Of a DNA stretch of 64,000 nucleotides, positions 54,801-58,770 are shown one piece after another. This stretch comes from Heliocidaris tuberculata. Lineage: Eukaryota; Echinodermata; Echinoidea; Camarodonta; Echinometridae. The stretch covers positions 8,269,655-8,333,654 of the forward strand of contig CM046838.1 in assembly GCA_025618425.1 (NCBI GenBank), written 5' to 3'. A program made the translations under genes and the position numbers. Every line of letters begins with the position of its first letter. Positions within the stretch are counted from its first letter, which is position 1. Under the pieces are notes generated by a model. That model had not been told where the DNA came from and did no database searches. It saw only the letters and a list, made by a program, of their open reading frames with translations.

Positions 54801-55246
54801 CGTTTCAATGATAAATCACCTTAAGTCAACGATTTAATAATGTTTAATATTTATTTTCTAAGCACTCAGAGAACTAATTATGAATATATGTACATATATG
54901 TACACATATTGAATATAATACATGTACGTAAAGCTGTTGTGTTGATTATTTCTCCTTTGGTAGCCAAGGTGAGGTTTCCCTAGCAACAAACGCACTACTT
55001 GGTAAATTGACTCGTGCCCTTAGTGCCCCAAAGGATGTCAGATCTCTTGGCTACAAGCTGGGCTTTTCGCACTCCGCCGTGGATAAGTATATAGAAGACT
55101 CATCGGTTACCAGTGTTTCCAAGTCGAGTTTCAATGAGATGCTCCGTGAATGGAGGCGAGGAACTCGACCAGGAGTACAAGTAGTCGAGCTTTGCACAGC
55201 CTTGTCTACTGCTGGGTTAGAACATGTTATAGAACACATCTTATGA
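14133..55246 (+). CDS. Giant ankyrin-ZU5-UPA-death domain protein (19 exons joined)
   Basis: Join of 14133-20639, 21463-21708, 22080-22237, 22662-22696, 26119-26445, 32230-32474, 34420-34548, 35539-35704, 36444-36486, 38614-38897, 43720-43741, 44006-44256, 44854-45183, 45840-46178, 48562-48788, 50777-50911, 52349-52499, 54285-54321 and 54964-55246. All introns are GT-AG, all junction phases agree, and the sum is 9,915 nt, giving 3,304 residues. Domain order by residue: ankyrin repeats 1-2145 plus about three more to 2303; ZU5 about 2325-2450; UPA-like to 2604; death domains about 2630-2712, 2725-2803 and 2830-2913; ZU5 about 2930-3060; UPA-like to 3198; death domain about 3215-3300. Ankyrin repeats bind proteins; ZU5-UPA-death modules occur in UNC5, PIDD and ankyrins, where death domains recruit signalling partners. 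No signal peptide or membrane segment is seen, so it is probably cytosolic. It is not a canonical ankyrin, which has 24 repeats and ZU5-ZU5-UPA-death. An innate-immunity or apoptosis role is inference. The alternative is two adjoining genes, with the first ending after exon 10. Confidence 0.82.
20640..21462 (+). other. Intron 1
   Basis: Donor GTATGT, acceptor TGTACAG. It holds G/T-rich low-complexity DNA around 21170-21250 and otherwise nothing recognised. Confidence 0.8.
21463..21708 (+). CDS. Exon 2: continuing ankyrin repeats
   Basis: 82 codons, phase 0 at both ends, preceded by TGTACAG and followed by GTAGCC. The peptide contains VNQRDSNGLAAIHHAVHQGY and later QTCLHYAIKL, two recognisable but more divergent ankyrin repeats that continue directly from exon 1. 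The last residues (YREDRDVAPTETLKK) leave the repeat consensus. Confidence 0.88.
21709..22079 (+). other. Intron 2
   Basis: A poly(C) tract near 21764-21790 is followed by an AAT-rich run; otherwise plain intronic DNA. Confidence 0.8.
22080..22237 (+). CDS. Exon 3: last ankyrin repeat(s)
   Basis: Starts after an ACTAACAG acceptor in phase 0 and ends before GTAAAA in phase 2. It encodes 52 codons plus two bases, including LIFYLLEKGANPDVRDRNGN and then LPLHYAR, the helix and hairpin pattern of a terminal ankyrin repeat. It closes the solenoid before the ZU5 module. Confidence 0.87.
22238..22661 (+). other. Intron 3
   Basis: 424 bp of AT-rich intron between a GTAAAA donor and TTTCAG acceptor, nothing recognised. 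Confidence 0.75.
22662..22696 (+). CDS. Exon 4: short linker exon
   Basis: A 35-nt exon after TTTCATTTCAG and before a strong donor, GTAAGA. It completes an arginine codon from exon 3, encodes LTSIQTIMNYR and passes one base (phase 1) to exon 5. The peptide has no family signal; the call rests on splice-site strength and on the phase fitting both neighbours. A further small exon in the 3.4-kb intron that follows cannot be ruled out. Confidence 0.68.
22744..23293. mobile_element. Long-palindrome foldback/MITE, about 550 bp
   Basis: The left arm begins CAGGGTGGCCCAGAAAGAAT and the right arm, in reverse complement, GGATGGTCCTGAAAGAATGC. The arms pair over roughly 260 bp up to a centre near 23010-23025, for example TCTGCAATTTCAAGGACATC against its mirrored copy. 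TA dinucleotides flank. Lies in intron 4. Confidence 0.78.
23371..23446 (-). mobile_element. tRNA-like SINE head
   Basis: On the minus strand TAGTCATGTGGTAGG resembles an A box and GGTTTCGATTC a B box, about 45 bp apart. No tRNA fold with matched acceptor stem is evident, so it is a SINE-type relic rather than a gene. Confidence 0.5.
23450..24040. other. Intron 4 DNA with a GT/CA-rich stretch
   Basis: GTGTGTGTGAATGTATGTGG-type sequence near 23660-23705; otherwise nothing recognised. Confidence 0.4.
24041..24265 (+). repeat. Local tandem duplication with G runs
   Basis: The block CCCTTTCGG, G run, then TGGACxAxxGTGGCATTCCA and CAACGCGACG occurs twice, at about 24100-24166 and 24182-24260. 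Confidence 0.65.
24493..25807. mobile_element. Second, interrupted copy of the long-palindrome element
   Basis: The left part near 24493 reads GGATGTCCCAAAAAGAATGC; the right part near 25770-25805 in reverse complement reads CAGGGTCGCCCCAAAAAGAA. Right-arm details such as GGGAGCCGTCATGCGCAAGA and CATGATAACGGTTG match the copy at 22744-23293. The middle (about 24660-25440) is replaced by T-rich, purine-rich and poly(C) material that resembles reversed DNA at 51780-52050. Confidence 0.7.
25870..26057. mobile_element. Small DNA transposon with 5-bp target duplication, copy 2
   Basis: Starts CATGGGCTGCGGAGCC and ends CTCCGCGGCCCCTG, flanked by CTATT on both sides (25865-25869, 26058-26062). Same family as 170-344, sharing AGTAGACACGT and CTTTCAAAAACGCTCCGCGG. 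It ends 61 bp before exon 5. Confidence 0.75.
26119..26445 (+). CDS. Exon 5: first ZU5 domain
   Basis: The acceptor at 26117-26118 follows a pyrimidine-rich tract and gives phase 1, completing a codon begun by exon 4. The competing CAG at 26136-26138 would start the exon in phase 0 and clash with exon 4. The peptide carries the ZU5 core EDHGISISFPAGTFQEP, then YGLRFDPPGLKFNQPVKITI, matching the ZU5 pattern of a hydrophobic strand, a P-x-G-x turn and a second sheet. It ends in phase 1 before GTAGGT. The nearest upstream repeat element ends only about 60 bp before the exon. Confidence 0.85.
28830..29003. repeat. (TTA)n microsatellite, about 170 bp
   Basis: Long run of TTA/ATT triplets with few interruptions. 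It may be the tail of an eroded L2-like element. Confidence 0.9.
29472..29596. mobile_element. MITE nested in the LINE
   Basis: TTGTCGGTGATTTTTACTGA near 29492 and the reverse complement of TCGGTAAAAATCACTGACAA near 29565 form inverted arms, extended outward by GGGGAGCG and CGCTCCCC. It splits the reverse transcriptase frame between GITGT and the WIESYL segment. Confidence 0.75.
30541..30573. repeat. (TAG)n microsatellite
   Basis: About eleven TAG triplets directly after the LINE stop codon. Confidence 0.85.
30813..30960. mobile_element. MITE with 45-bp inverted ends
   Basis: Left AGGGCCCTCTTGCATAAAAA-type end and right end mirrored; arms continue through TTAAACGCAACTCAAAAA. About 148 bp, inserted just beyond the LINE tail. 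Confidence 0.8.
32230..32474 (+). CDS. Exon 6: ZU5 C-terminus and start of UPA-like region
   Basis: Phase 1 start and phase 0 end, with donor GTAAGC. The peptide runs through HMGFLDLSINYCAEWWVLIP, which occupies the place of the closing ZU5 strand. In PIDD and FIIND proteins this place carries the self-cleaving His-Phe-Ser; here it reads Asn-Tyr-Cys. It then reads MGIRLHVHADNPLIEE, the first strand of a UPA-like sheet. The length of 245 nt mirrors exon 15 (227 nt) with the same phases. Confidence 0.84.
32475..34419 (+). other. Intron 6
   Basis: Nothing coding. AGAGTGATAAAG near 32840 and CACTCTAAAAAACGTCAAGT near 32871 resemble ends of CACTCT-type small transposons but no full element can be closed. 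A small palindrome TCACATATATGTGA lies near 33508. Confidence 0.6.
34420..34548 (+). CDS. Exon 7: UPA-like region
   Basis: 43 codons, phase 0 at both ends, acceptor CCAAG and donor GTACTG. The peptide starts DIQKEEKRRSYRKTHRS and continues PFDVALQSGGITVSC. Exon 16 is its counterpart in the second cassette (45 codons, phase 0/0, starting EIQRHER), which is the best support for this call. Confidence 0.82.
34549..35538 (+). other. Intron 7
   Basis: About 1 kb of AT-rich intron, nothing recognised. Confidence 0.7.
35539..35704 (+). CDS. Exon 8: end of first UPA-like region
   Basis: Acceptor AATTGCAG, donor GTAACT; phase 0 start and phase 1 end. It encodes alternating hydrophobic strands, such as HIILLPLMQNQ and FQLITIIVSQV, consistent with the end of a UPA beta fold. 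The counterpart in the second cassette is exon 17 (151 nt, same phases). Confidence 0.82.
35895..36025 (-). mobile_element. tRNA-derived SINE
   Basis: Minus strand: GCACTGTGGTATATTGGTGA (A-box region), then CTCTTGACTCTCATACGAGA and GGGTTCGATC (B box), then ATATCCTTGG. The same head is on the plus strand at 50938. Lies in intron 8 with an hAT-like MITE inserted at its 5' end. Confidence 0.75.
36026..36155. mobile_element. hAT-like MITE, 130 bp, in SINE
   Basis: Starts CAGGGGCGGATCCAGG and ends GTAGATCCGCCACTG, flanked by a perfect 8-bp duplication GTGCTAGT (36018-36025, 36156-36163). The interior has repeated AGAGGGGGCAC. No coding capacity. Confidence 0.85.
36444..36486 (+). CDS. Exon 9: proline-rich linker microexon
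   Basis: A 43-nt exon after a long T-rich tract and ACCAG, with donor GTAAGT. Phase 1 to 2. It encodes DEPPSPIAPHSQPI, a flexible linker between the UPA-like region and the first death domain. Exon 18 (37 nt, phases 1 to 2) occupies the same position in the second cassette. Confidence 0.8.
36487..38613 (+). other. Intron 9
   Basis: Contains CT-rich low complexity near 36795-36830 and the MITE at 37314-37502; the remainder shows nothing recognised. Confidence 0.65.
37314..37502. mobile_element. MITE with 55-bp inverted arms
   Basis: AACACGATAAAAACTACTTT at the left and the mirrored AAAGTAGGTTTTATCGTGTT at the right, with ACTA on both sides. Arms extend through AATAAACTCAAG. Confidence 0.8.
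38614..38897 (+). CDS. Exon 10: death domain 1
   Basis: Acceptor ACACAG, phase 2 start. After a short acidic lead the peptide reads YYDLGVALGFTIQQLDILEY, then MLVQWRRRQPTGQEA and LLQLTKSVGTPVDQINILG. This is the six-helix death-domain pattern with the conserved L-G-xx-LG helix and the Trp of helix 5. The donor GTCTGA at 38898 is the weakest in the gene. If it were skipped, translation would continue about 27 residues to a stop at 38980, producing an isoform with a single death domain. Confidence 0.84.
39487..39885. mobile_element. Foldback/MITE with about 100-bp arms
   Basis: Left GGTTGGGGTATAAAAAGCTG pairs with right CAGCCTTTTTATATCCCAACC; pairing continues through CTGACCA and GGTGTTCxTCGTAACGAAAT. 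Open frames here are artefacts of the palindrome. Confidence 0.75.
40129..40262. mobile_element. Compact palindromic MITE, 134 bp
   Basis: ATATGGACTGGC at one end, GCCAGTCCATAT at the other. The arms pair through TACAACATTxATTGCC and AGAATxGTATTGCCC almost to a centre at about 40195. Confidence 0.82.
40750..43115. mobile_element. Large foldback element, about 0.7-0.8-kb arms
   Basis: The left arm (about 40750-41458 resuming 41985-42053) and right arm (about 42415-43115) are reverse complements. Shared blocks include TTTGCCTTTAGGGCGTGCTC, GGTAGCTGAGAAGTAC, and GATAATGGACTAAA. CACGCTTCAxTGAGCAC-like motifs recur along both arms. A 518-bp hAT-like element has been inserted in the left arm. No transposase is visible. 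Confidence 0.78.
41459..41976. mobile_element. G-rich hAT-like element inserted in the foldback arm
   Basis: Starts CAGTGGCTAGCCAGG and ends GGGTACGCTATTG, with flanks GCGTGGGG and ACGTGGGG (7 of 8 identical). The foldback arm continues exactly on the far side. Inside, CCCTCxAAAAxTCGCTCAG plus a G run is repeated about four times. Confidence 0.75.
43317..43467. repeat. 18-bp perfect inverted repeat, 115-bp loop
   Basis: CATGATCATGTGGACATA at 43317-43334 and its exact reverse complement at 43450-43467. Possibly the ends of a small element. Confidence 0.6.
43720..43741 (+). CDS. Exon 11: 22-nt linker microexon
   Basis: A 22-nt exon with a strong pyrimidine-rich acceptor (ATTCCACCAG) and perfect donor GTAAGT, phase 1 to 2. 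It encodes ETDLEAA plus part of an arginine. Size and phase make it the linker counterpart of exons 9 and 18, placed before death domain 2. The short length makes it easy for gene finders to miss. Confidence 0.75.
43742..44853 (+). other. Introns 11 and 12
   Basis: Two short introns (264 and 597 bp, separated by exon 12), AT-rich, nothing recognised. Confidence 0.75.
44006..44256 (+). CDS. Exon 12: death domain 2
   Basis: Acceptor ATCACTCAG, phase 2 start; donor GTACAG, phase 1 end. The peptide has DHFYEIGERLKFTHTELEHI, then AAVQMLSKWKASQPHGHQTL and a closing helix. This is a death domain close in layout to death domain 1. It has its own linker exon but no ZU5-UPA in front. Confidence 0.83.
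44854..45183 (+). CDS. Exon 13: death domain 3 with fused linker
   Basis: Phase 1 at both ends (acceptor ATAAAG, donor GTAACA). The peptide begins DEDWQRATKGTDADID, a linker, and goes straight into SLARRLGSVLRLDVGVISEY, then VVDMLQQWVRQGGTRGRLLE and VVQALRFNDAALKIANG. Unlike the other death domains, linker and domain share one exon, as if an intron had been lost. Confidence 0.82.
45184..45839 (+). other. Intron 13
   Basis: 656 bp. AGTCCGAAGACTAAGTCCGA near 45331 is a short direct repeat; otherwise nothing. Confidence 0.65.
45840..46178 (+). CDS. Exon 14: second ZU5 domain
   Basis: Acceptor CCCTCTTCTAG, donor GTAACC, phase 1 at both ends like exon 5 (339 versus 327 nt). The peptide carries LEMQDLGIRLSIPQGSLEED, the ZU5 signature turn, then VTLRVSSHD and PIVQCSLKEEGLLEPSTLIL. 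It opens the second ZU5-UPA-death cassette. Confidence 0.86.
46378..47345 (-). mobile_element. 5'-truncated LINE with intact reverse transcriptase C-terminus
   Basis: Minus strand 46568-47302 is open for 244 codons: MKFNDKKCAVLSITRKRS, then NDYKYLGVTMTTDLRWNLHC, LVRPQLEYASEACNPHTVTA and a C-terminal FSRTVRIWNRLPGHVILHG. This is the region after the YADD box and thumb of a non-LTR reverse transcriptase. The 3' end at lower coordinates carries about five 7-bp TTACTTG units (46378-46408). The 5' end stops at a small hairpin (47328-47364). Little decay suggests recent insertion. Confidence 0.85.
47328..47364. repeat. Hairpin at the LINE 5' junction
   Basis: AGCTGTAGTAGATC and its exact reverse complement separated by 9 bp. 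Confidence 0.75.
48022..48175 (+). repeat. Minisatellite of GGACAATTACCCC-type units
   Basis: About ten degenerate 14-16-bp units (GGACAATTACCCCG, GGAAGATTACCTCCA, GGACAATCACTCTCT). Similar in size and GACAATT core to the arrays at 2958 and 6740 but not the same unit. Confidence 0.75.
48195..48432. repeat. Inverted minisatellite of TTCGGAATTATGAACC-type units
   Basis: Units such as GGTTCGTAATTCCGAAAATG on the left are mirrored on the right by CATTTTCGGAATTATGAACC units. The array is a tandem repeat and a palindrome at once. Confidence 0.75.
48562..48788 (+). CDS. Exon 15: end of second ZU5 and start of UPA-like region
   Basis: Acceptor CTTTTTCAG, phase 1 start; donor GTAATA, phase 0 end. 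The peptide contains LQSLAISSSNLEAVRLQCMA and then NPVLHVHIFLPYRRYLK. The HVH strand aligns with the one in exon 6. Again there is no His-Phe-Ser at the place of the ZU5/FIIND cleavage site. Confidence 0.83.
48789..50776 (+). other. Intron 15
   Basis: G/C-rich patch 49120-49520 with a C run directly joined to a G run (about 49269-49303), a CpG-dense stretch near 49340-49450, CACACA runs near 50315-50335 and GTCCGA/TCGGAC-rich DNA 50370-50540. No coding exon that fits the phases was found inside. Confidence 0.6.
50777..50911 (+). CDS. Exon 16: UPA-like region
   Basis: 45 codons, phase 0/0, acceptor AACCCAG and donor GTGAGT. It begins EIQRHERGLVEPY and contains MFEFSVKSDETDLVICCHDG. It matches exon 7 in length, phase and position. 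Confidence 0.83.
50938..51075 (+). mobile_element. tRNA-derived SINE
   Basis: GCACTGTGGTATATTGGTGA, CTCTTGACTCTCATATGG and GGGTTCGATCCCAGG (B box) in order, then ATTTAGGTTCTGACACCCAA and a poly(C) end. Same family as 35895-36025. The distance between A and B boxes is tRNA-like, but the acceptor stem does not pair. Confidence 0.75.
51080..51800 (+). repeat. Tandem duplication with about 353-bp period
   Basis: GATGTAGAxATCTTxATCATACGG occurs at about 51117 and 51470. The following blocks (CGAAxGxAGCGA, CAGAAGTT, ATGTGGATATTCT) recur in order. A third, partial relation links 51780-52050 to the reversed DNA at 25130-25440. Confidence 0.7.
51801..52348 (+). other. Rest of intron 16
   Basis: Pyrimidine-rich low complexity 51815-51970 and poly(C) near 52016-52032. 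Open frames here are low complexity only. Confidence 0.6.
52349..52499 (+). CDS. Exon 17: end of second UPA-like region
   Basis: Acceptor GTCTTTAAG, phase 0 start; donor GTATTG, phase 1 end. The peptide contains KTLNFELEFSREEEQKTIRL and ends with a glutamine-rich turn. It corresponds to exon 8. Confidence 0.82.
52500..53368 (+). other. Intron 17, first part
   Basis: A CTC/TCC run near 52777-52810 and a GGCTACGCCAGTGG motif at about 53301 that resembles an hAT-like end without a clear partner. Confidence 0.5.
53369..53938. mobile_element. CAGGGTGGCCCA element, 570 bp, TA-flanked
   Basis: Starts CAGGGTGGCCCAATAAAAAC and ends GTTTTCATCGGGCCACCCTA, with TA on both sides. Inverted ends run about 44 bp including ACTTCCAATAATG; the interior pairs only weakly. 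The terminal CAGGGTGGCCCA is shared with the element at 22744. Confidence 0.8.
54285..54321 (+). CDS. Exon 18: linker microexon
   Basis: A 37-nt exon after AATGCAG with donor GTGAGT, phase 1 to 2, encoding AVEPDYGIDATN plus part of an arginine. It is the counterpart of exon 9. Confidence 0.78.
54322..54963 (+). other. Intron 18
   Basis: TTTTGT-rich stretch 54365-54480, then AT-rich DNA. Nothing else recognised. Confidence 0.7.
54964..55246 (+). CDS. Exon 19: death domain 4 and stop codon
   Basis: Acceptor CCTTTGGTAG, phase 2 start, ending at the TGA at 55244-55246. The peptide has VRSLGYKLGFSHSAVDKYIE, then NEMLREWRRGTRPGVQVVEL and a last helix, LEHVIEHIL. It stops at the place where the other death-domain exons splice onward, so this is the ancestral C-terminus of the cassette. 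Confidence 0.87.
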
Positions 55247-55265
55247 ACATTAGCGTAGATGAGGT

Positions 55266-55618
55266 CATAGGCGTACCGAGGGGAGTGTTTTGGGTGTTTT
55301 AGGTGTTTAAACACCCTGCTTTTGGTGTTAAAACACCCCACCCCCTTTTAGCAGTGTTTAAGGTGTTTAGAAATGAAGCAAAACCTTGTTTTAAACCTCA
55401 AAATGCTGATGCTTTATTTTTATTTTTATTTTATTTTTTTATTATTATTATTATTTAATTTTTTTTTTGTTGTTGTTGTTGCTTGTCAGAGAATTTTGGA
55501 ATAAGAAGAGACACCCCAAAAATGCTGATATTTTTGTTGTTGTTGTTGCTTGTCAGAGAATTTCGGGGGAAAAAGACACCCCCCCCCCCCTTTAAAAAAA
55601 ATCCTGGGTACGCCACTG
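55266..55618. mobile_element. hAT-like element in the presumed 3' UTR
   Basis: Starts CATAGGCGTACCGAGG, ends CCTGGGTACGCCACTG, flanked by GATGAGGT and GATGAGGG (7 of 8 identical). Inside, GTTGTTGCTTGTCAGAGAAT is duplicated and GTGTTT/AACACC motifs abound. It begins 19 bp after the stop codon of exon 19. Confidence 0.78.
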
Positions 55619-55735
55619 GATGAGGGGAAAGTGTTTCTCCAACCATCCTCTATAACAGAAACTTGGAGACTTTAACAATGTGTTTTAAGATATTGTCAGC
55701 CATTTGCGTTAGTCATCTGTTCAAAAGTAAAAAAA

Positions 55736-55749
55736 AATAAATAAATAAA
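55736..55749 (+). terminator. Candidate polyadenylation signals
   Basis: Three overlapping AATAAA hexamers lie about 490 bp after the stop codon, downstream of the hAT-like insertion in the presumed 3' UTR. They sit in an A-rich run, so they may be chance. No nearer AATAAA is visible. Confidence 0.3.
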
Positions 55750-57807
55750 AAATCATGCTACATGAATAACAGAAATATATCCGACTTTACAGGACTAACA
55801 CTTTAGAATTCATACAAGATAGACCTGAAAGCTACCACACGCTTGGTGTTGTACAAGTGTTTTGTTTACATGTTTTGACAGGTTGCGGATAGCGACAGAG
55901 CTATTGCTTTTGAATTGTTATCATAACTTTTATTTTATATATTGTAAATATTGTGGTGATTTGTTGTTTGCCTAAAGCACCATGGCTACATCCATCTTAT
56001 GCAAAATTTTATGCTTCAGAGTTCAGATATACTTTTTTTTAAAGCTAGTCTTAGAATTACCTGTCGATAGCGCAATCCAGACTGTATTGGCTAAAGAGGT
56101 GAATTACAAGTATTTGATTTCTATTCATGTTACTTTGCAAAAATAGCTCGAGGAATTTGGTATTTTTTATTTATATGTCAGCAAACAGGACATTTAATTC
56201 CTTATTAAAAGTTAATTTGCGTTGGGAAATGTTGCTCGTTTACTTTCAATATCATTTTGTAAATTTCGGCGCATTTGAGCAAAATTTTATTTAGTAAGAT
56301 TGGAAGGATATTGCAGAGTTTCCCTCCATAAATATATTCCTTTCATTTTGTCTATAGCATAGCTTTTGAAAATATTCTGCTCTTTTGACTTCTAATTCCG
56401 GTGAACTTTTATTAACACCAGTATCTATGCCATTATATCCTCCTCAATTCTGTAGCTATAAAGCACCTGAAGACATTTGAATGTCCACTGTACTTTCATG
56501 TGACATAATTATGATGTATATTTCCGTGTATATATACGATTGGATTTTCCATAAACATTTTGTATTTGTGTTTATGCATAGATATGCCAGTATTTAGTTC
56601 ACAAAGAAAATGGAGAATGACATTTATACGTCACTTAGAGCGCTTGATTGGATGAAGATGTATATAAGCTAGTCTCGATGTATACCTGTCAATAACGCGA
56701 TCTTATCGAGACTATAGATAAGGAGGTGACAGAAATTTGATTTCTATATATGATATAATTGTACAAAGTGTTCGAAAAGGCTTTTATTCTTGACTTGGAT
56801 TAGTAATCGGGAAAATGCTTCCCATTTGCTTTTAATATCTTTTTGTAAATTTTTGACAATCGCGTGACATTTCAATTAGTAAGGTGAGAAGGATTGCAAG
56901 TACGTGTATACTTTTGAAATATATCCTTTTTATCTGTAACATAGGTTTTGTAAATATTCTGCTCTTCACTTGAATTTTGAGTACAAAAGAGCAAAGTAAT
57001 ATGAGCCCGGGCATTTTTAAACATACAGTTCATAAACATTCAAGTTATAAAATAGTTTTTCAAGCAGGATTTTTAACCGTACGTAGACAAAGCCTTATGT
57101 TTTTAGGGATTCGACATCATGATACAGTATGTCCATGTTCACTTATTTCACCCACAGTCGCATTGATGACTGGGAATACAGGATGGTATACTGTACTGTT
57201 GTATTTATGTCCATTATTTAGTAATACCAAACCTGTTCCTATTCCATTAAAAATGTATATATCAGCTTCTATTTTTGAAATAGCTGTTTTATTCATACAC
57301 CAATATATATGTAAGGAATATTGTACATGGTATTTCATATACTGTTATTTTGTACAAATTTGCATGAATTCTGCGCAATATCTGAAAGGCAATCATTTTC
57401 TTACGATTGAAGTATTTTCTTGACTTCCAGTTCAACTAAACTTTTATCAAAACAAGAATTTTTGTCATTATGTAGACTCCTCAATTGTGTACCTGCAAAA
57501 TAAGTCAAGACGGTTGAATTTTCACTGTACTCTCATGTGACATGATTATGACATATTTTTTCGTGTATATAAACTATTGGATTTTCCATACGTATTTTGT
57601 ATTTGTGATTATACATAGATATGCCAGTATTTAATTCACAAAGAAATGGTGAATGACAATGTATATGTATATTACATAAAGCGTTTGATATGTTAAAGAT
57701 GAGGTATAGTCTCAATCGTTGTTTTTTTTTTTTCCTTCTTCTTCTTCTTTTAATCCATTATTTGTATCTGCTTTCGTATTTATATTATATTGTAATATGA
57801 ATTTAAC

Positions 57808-57920
57808 CAGTGGCGTAGATACGAACGCACTTTCTAATGTTAGTGGGGGAGGGGGGGAGATGAATAGATCATCCCCCCCCCCCCACTAACAATGGATAAT
57901 TATGCGTGTCTACGCCCGTG
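57808..57920. mobile_element. hAT-like MITE, 113 bp, inside the tandem array
   Basis: Starts CAGTGGCGTAGATACG and ends GTGTCTACGCCCGTG, flanked by AATTTAAC and AATGTAAC (7 of 8). Interior GTTAGTGGGGGAG is mirrored by CCCCCCACTAAC. Confidence 0.8.
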
Positions 57921-58728
57921 AATGTAACAAAAAATAAAAAATTCCCTGTATGATCTAGACAATAATGATTGAATTGAAGATCTTTACCTTCTTTCTGTAA
58001 CATAGGTTTTGTAAATATTCTATTGTTCAAAAAAAAAAATGGTAAAAATAATATGATCCCGCGCATTTTTCAACATACAAATTATAAAAATTCAAGATAA
58101 AAACTAGTTTAAAGCACCATTTCACACTATATGTAGACAATACCTTTTGCTTTAAGGACTCAAACAACATCATCATTTTTCCATCTTCACTAAATTATTT
58201 CATAACTTTTATTTAGTTTATCTTTCAAAATGAGTATGCATATATATATATTATGAATACCTGTAGGTTGCATGAATGAAGAAGGGATAATCTTGAGTTG
58301 ATTACATATAGGGTTACATAGAGAATGGCATCGAGAAGAGAGACCCCCCCCCCCCCCGATTCAGTAAGGAATAATATGTATCTGACATTGTTATAGGTTG
58401 TTATTATTCTACACAATATACATGATAAAAGAACGGCGATCATTTTCATACTATTGAAGTTTTTTTTTACTTCCTGTTCATCGAAACATTCATTAAATTA
58501 AAATGTCATTATCGCTTCCTCAGTTTTGTAGCTGTAAAATAGCTTAATACAGTTGAATGTCCACTGTATTCTCATGTTGCATATTTATTATGTATATTTC
58601 CTTGTATATAAACGATAAGATTGTCCATACGATTTGTACATAGTGTCAATACATAATATGCCAGTATTTAATTCAGAAAGAAATGGGAAAATGACATATA
58701 CGTCACATAGAACGTTTGATGAGTTGAA

Positions 58729-58731
<3 letters not shown>

Positions 58732-58766
<35 letters not shown>
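58732..58766. repeat. (TA)n microsatellite
   Basis: About 17 TA units in an array unit; shorter TA runs lie at about 59071 and 62228. Confidence 0.85.

Positions 58767-58770
<4 letters not shown>

Noticed and set aside
56977..57423. 148-codon open frame in the downstream array
   Set aside because: The frame is not kept in the neighbouring array units and the composition is AT-driven, so it is probably chance.
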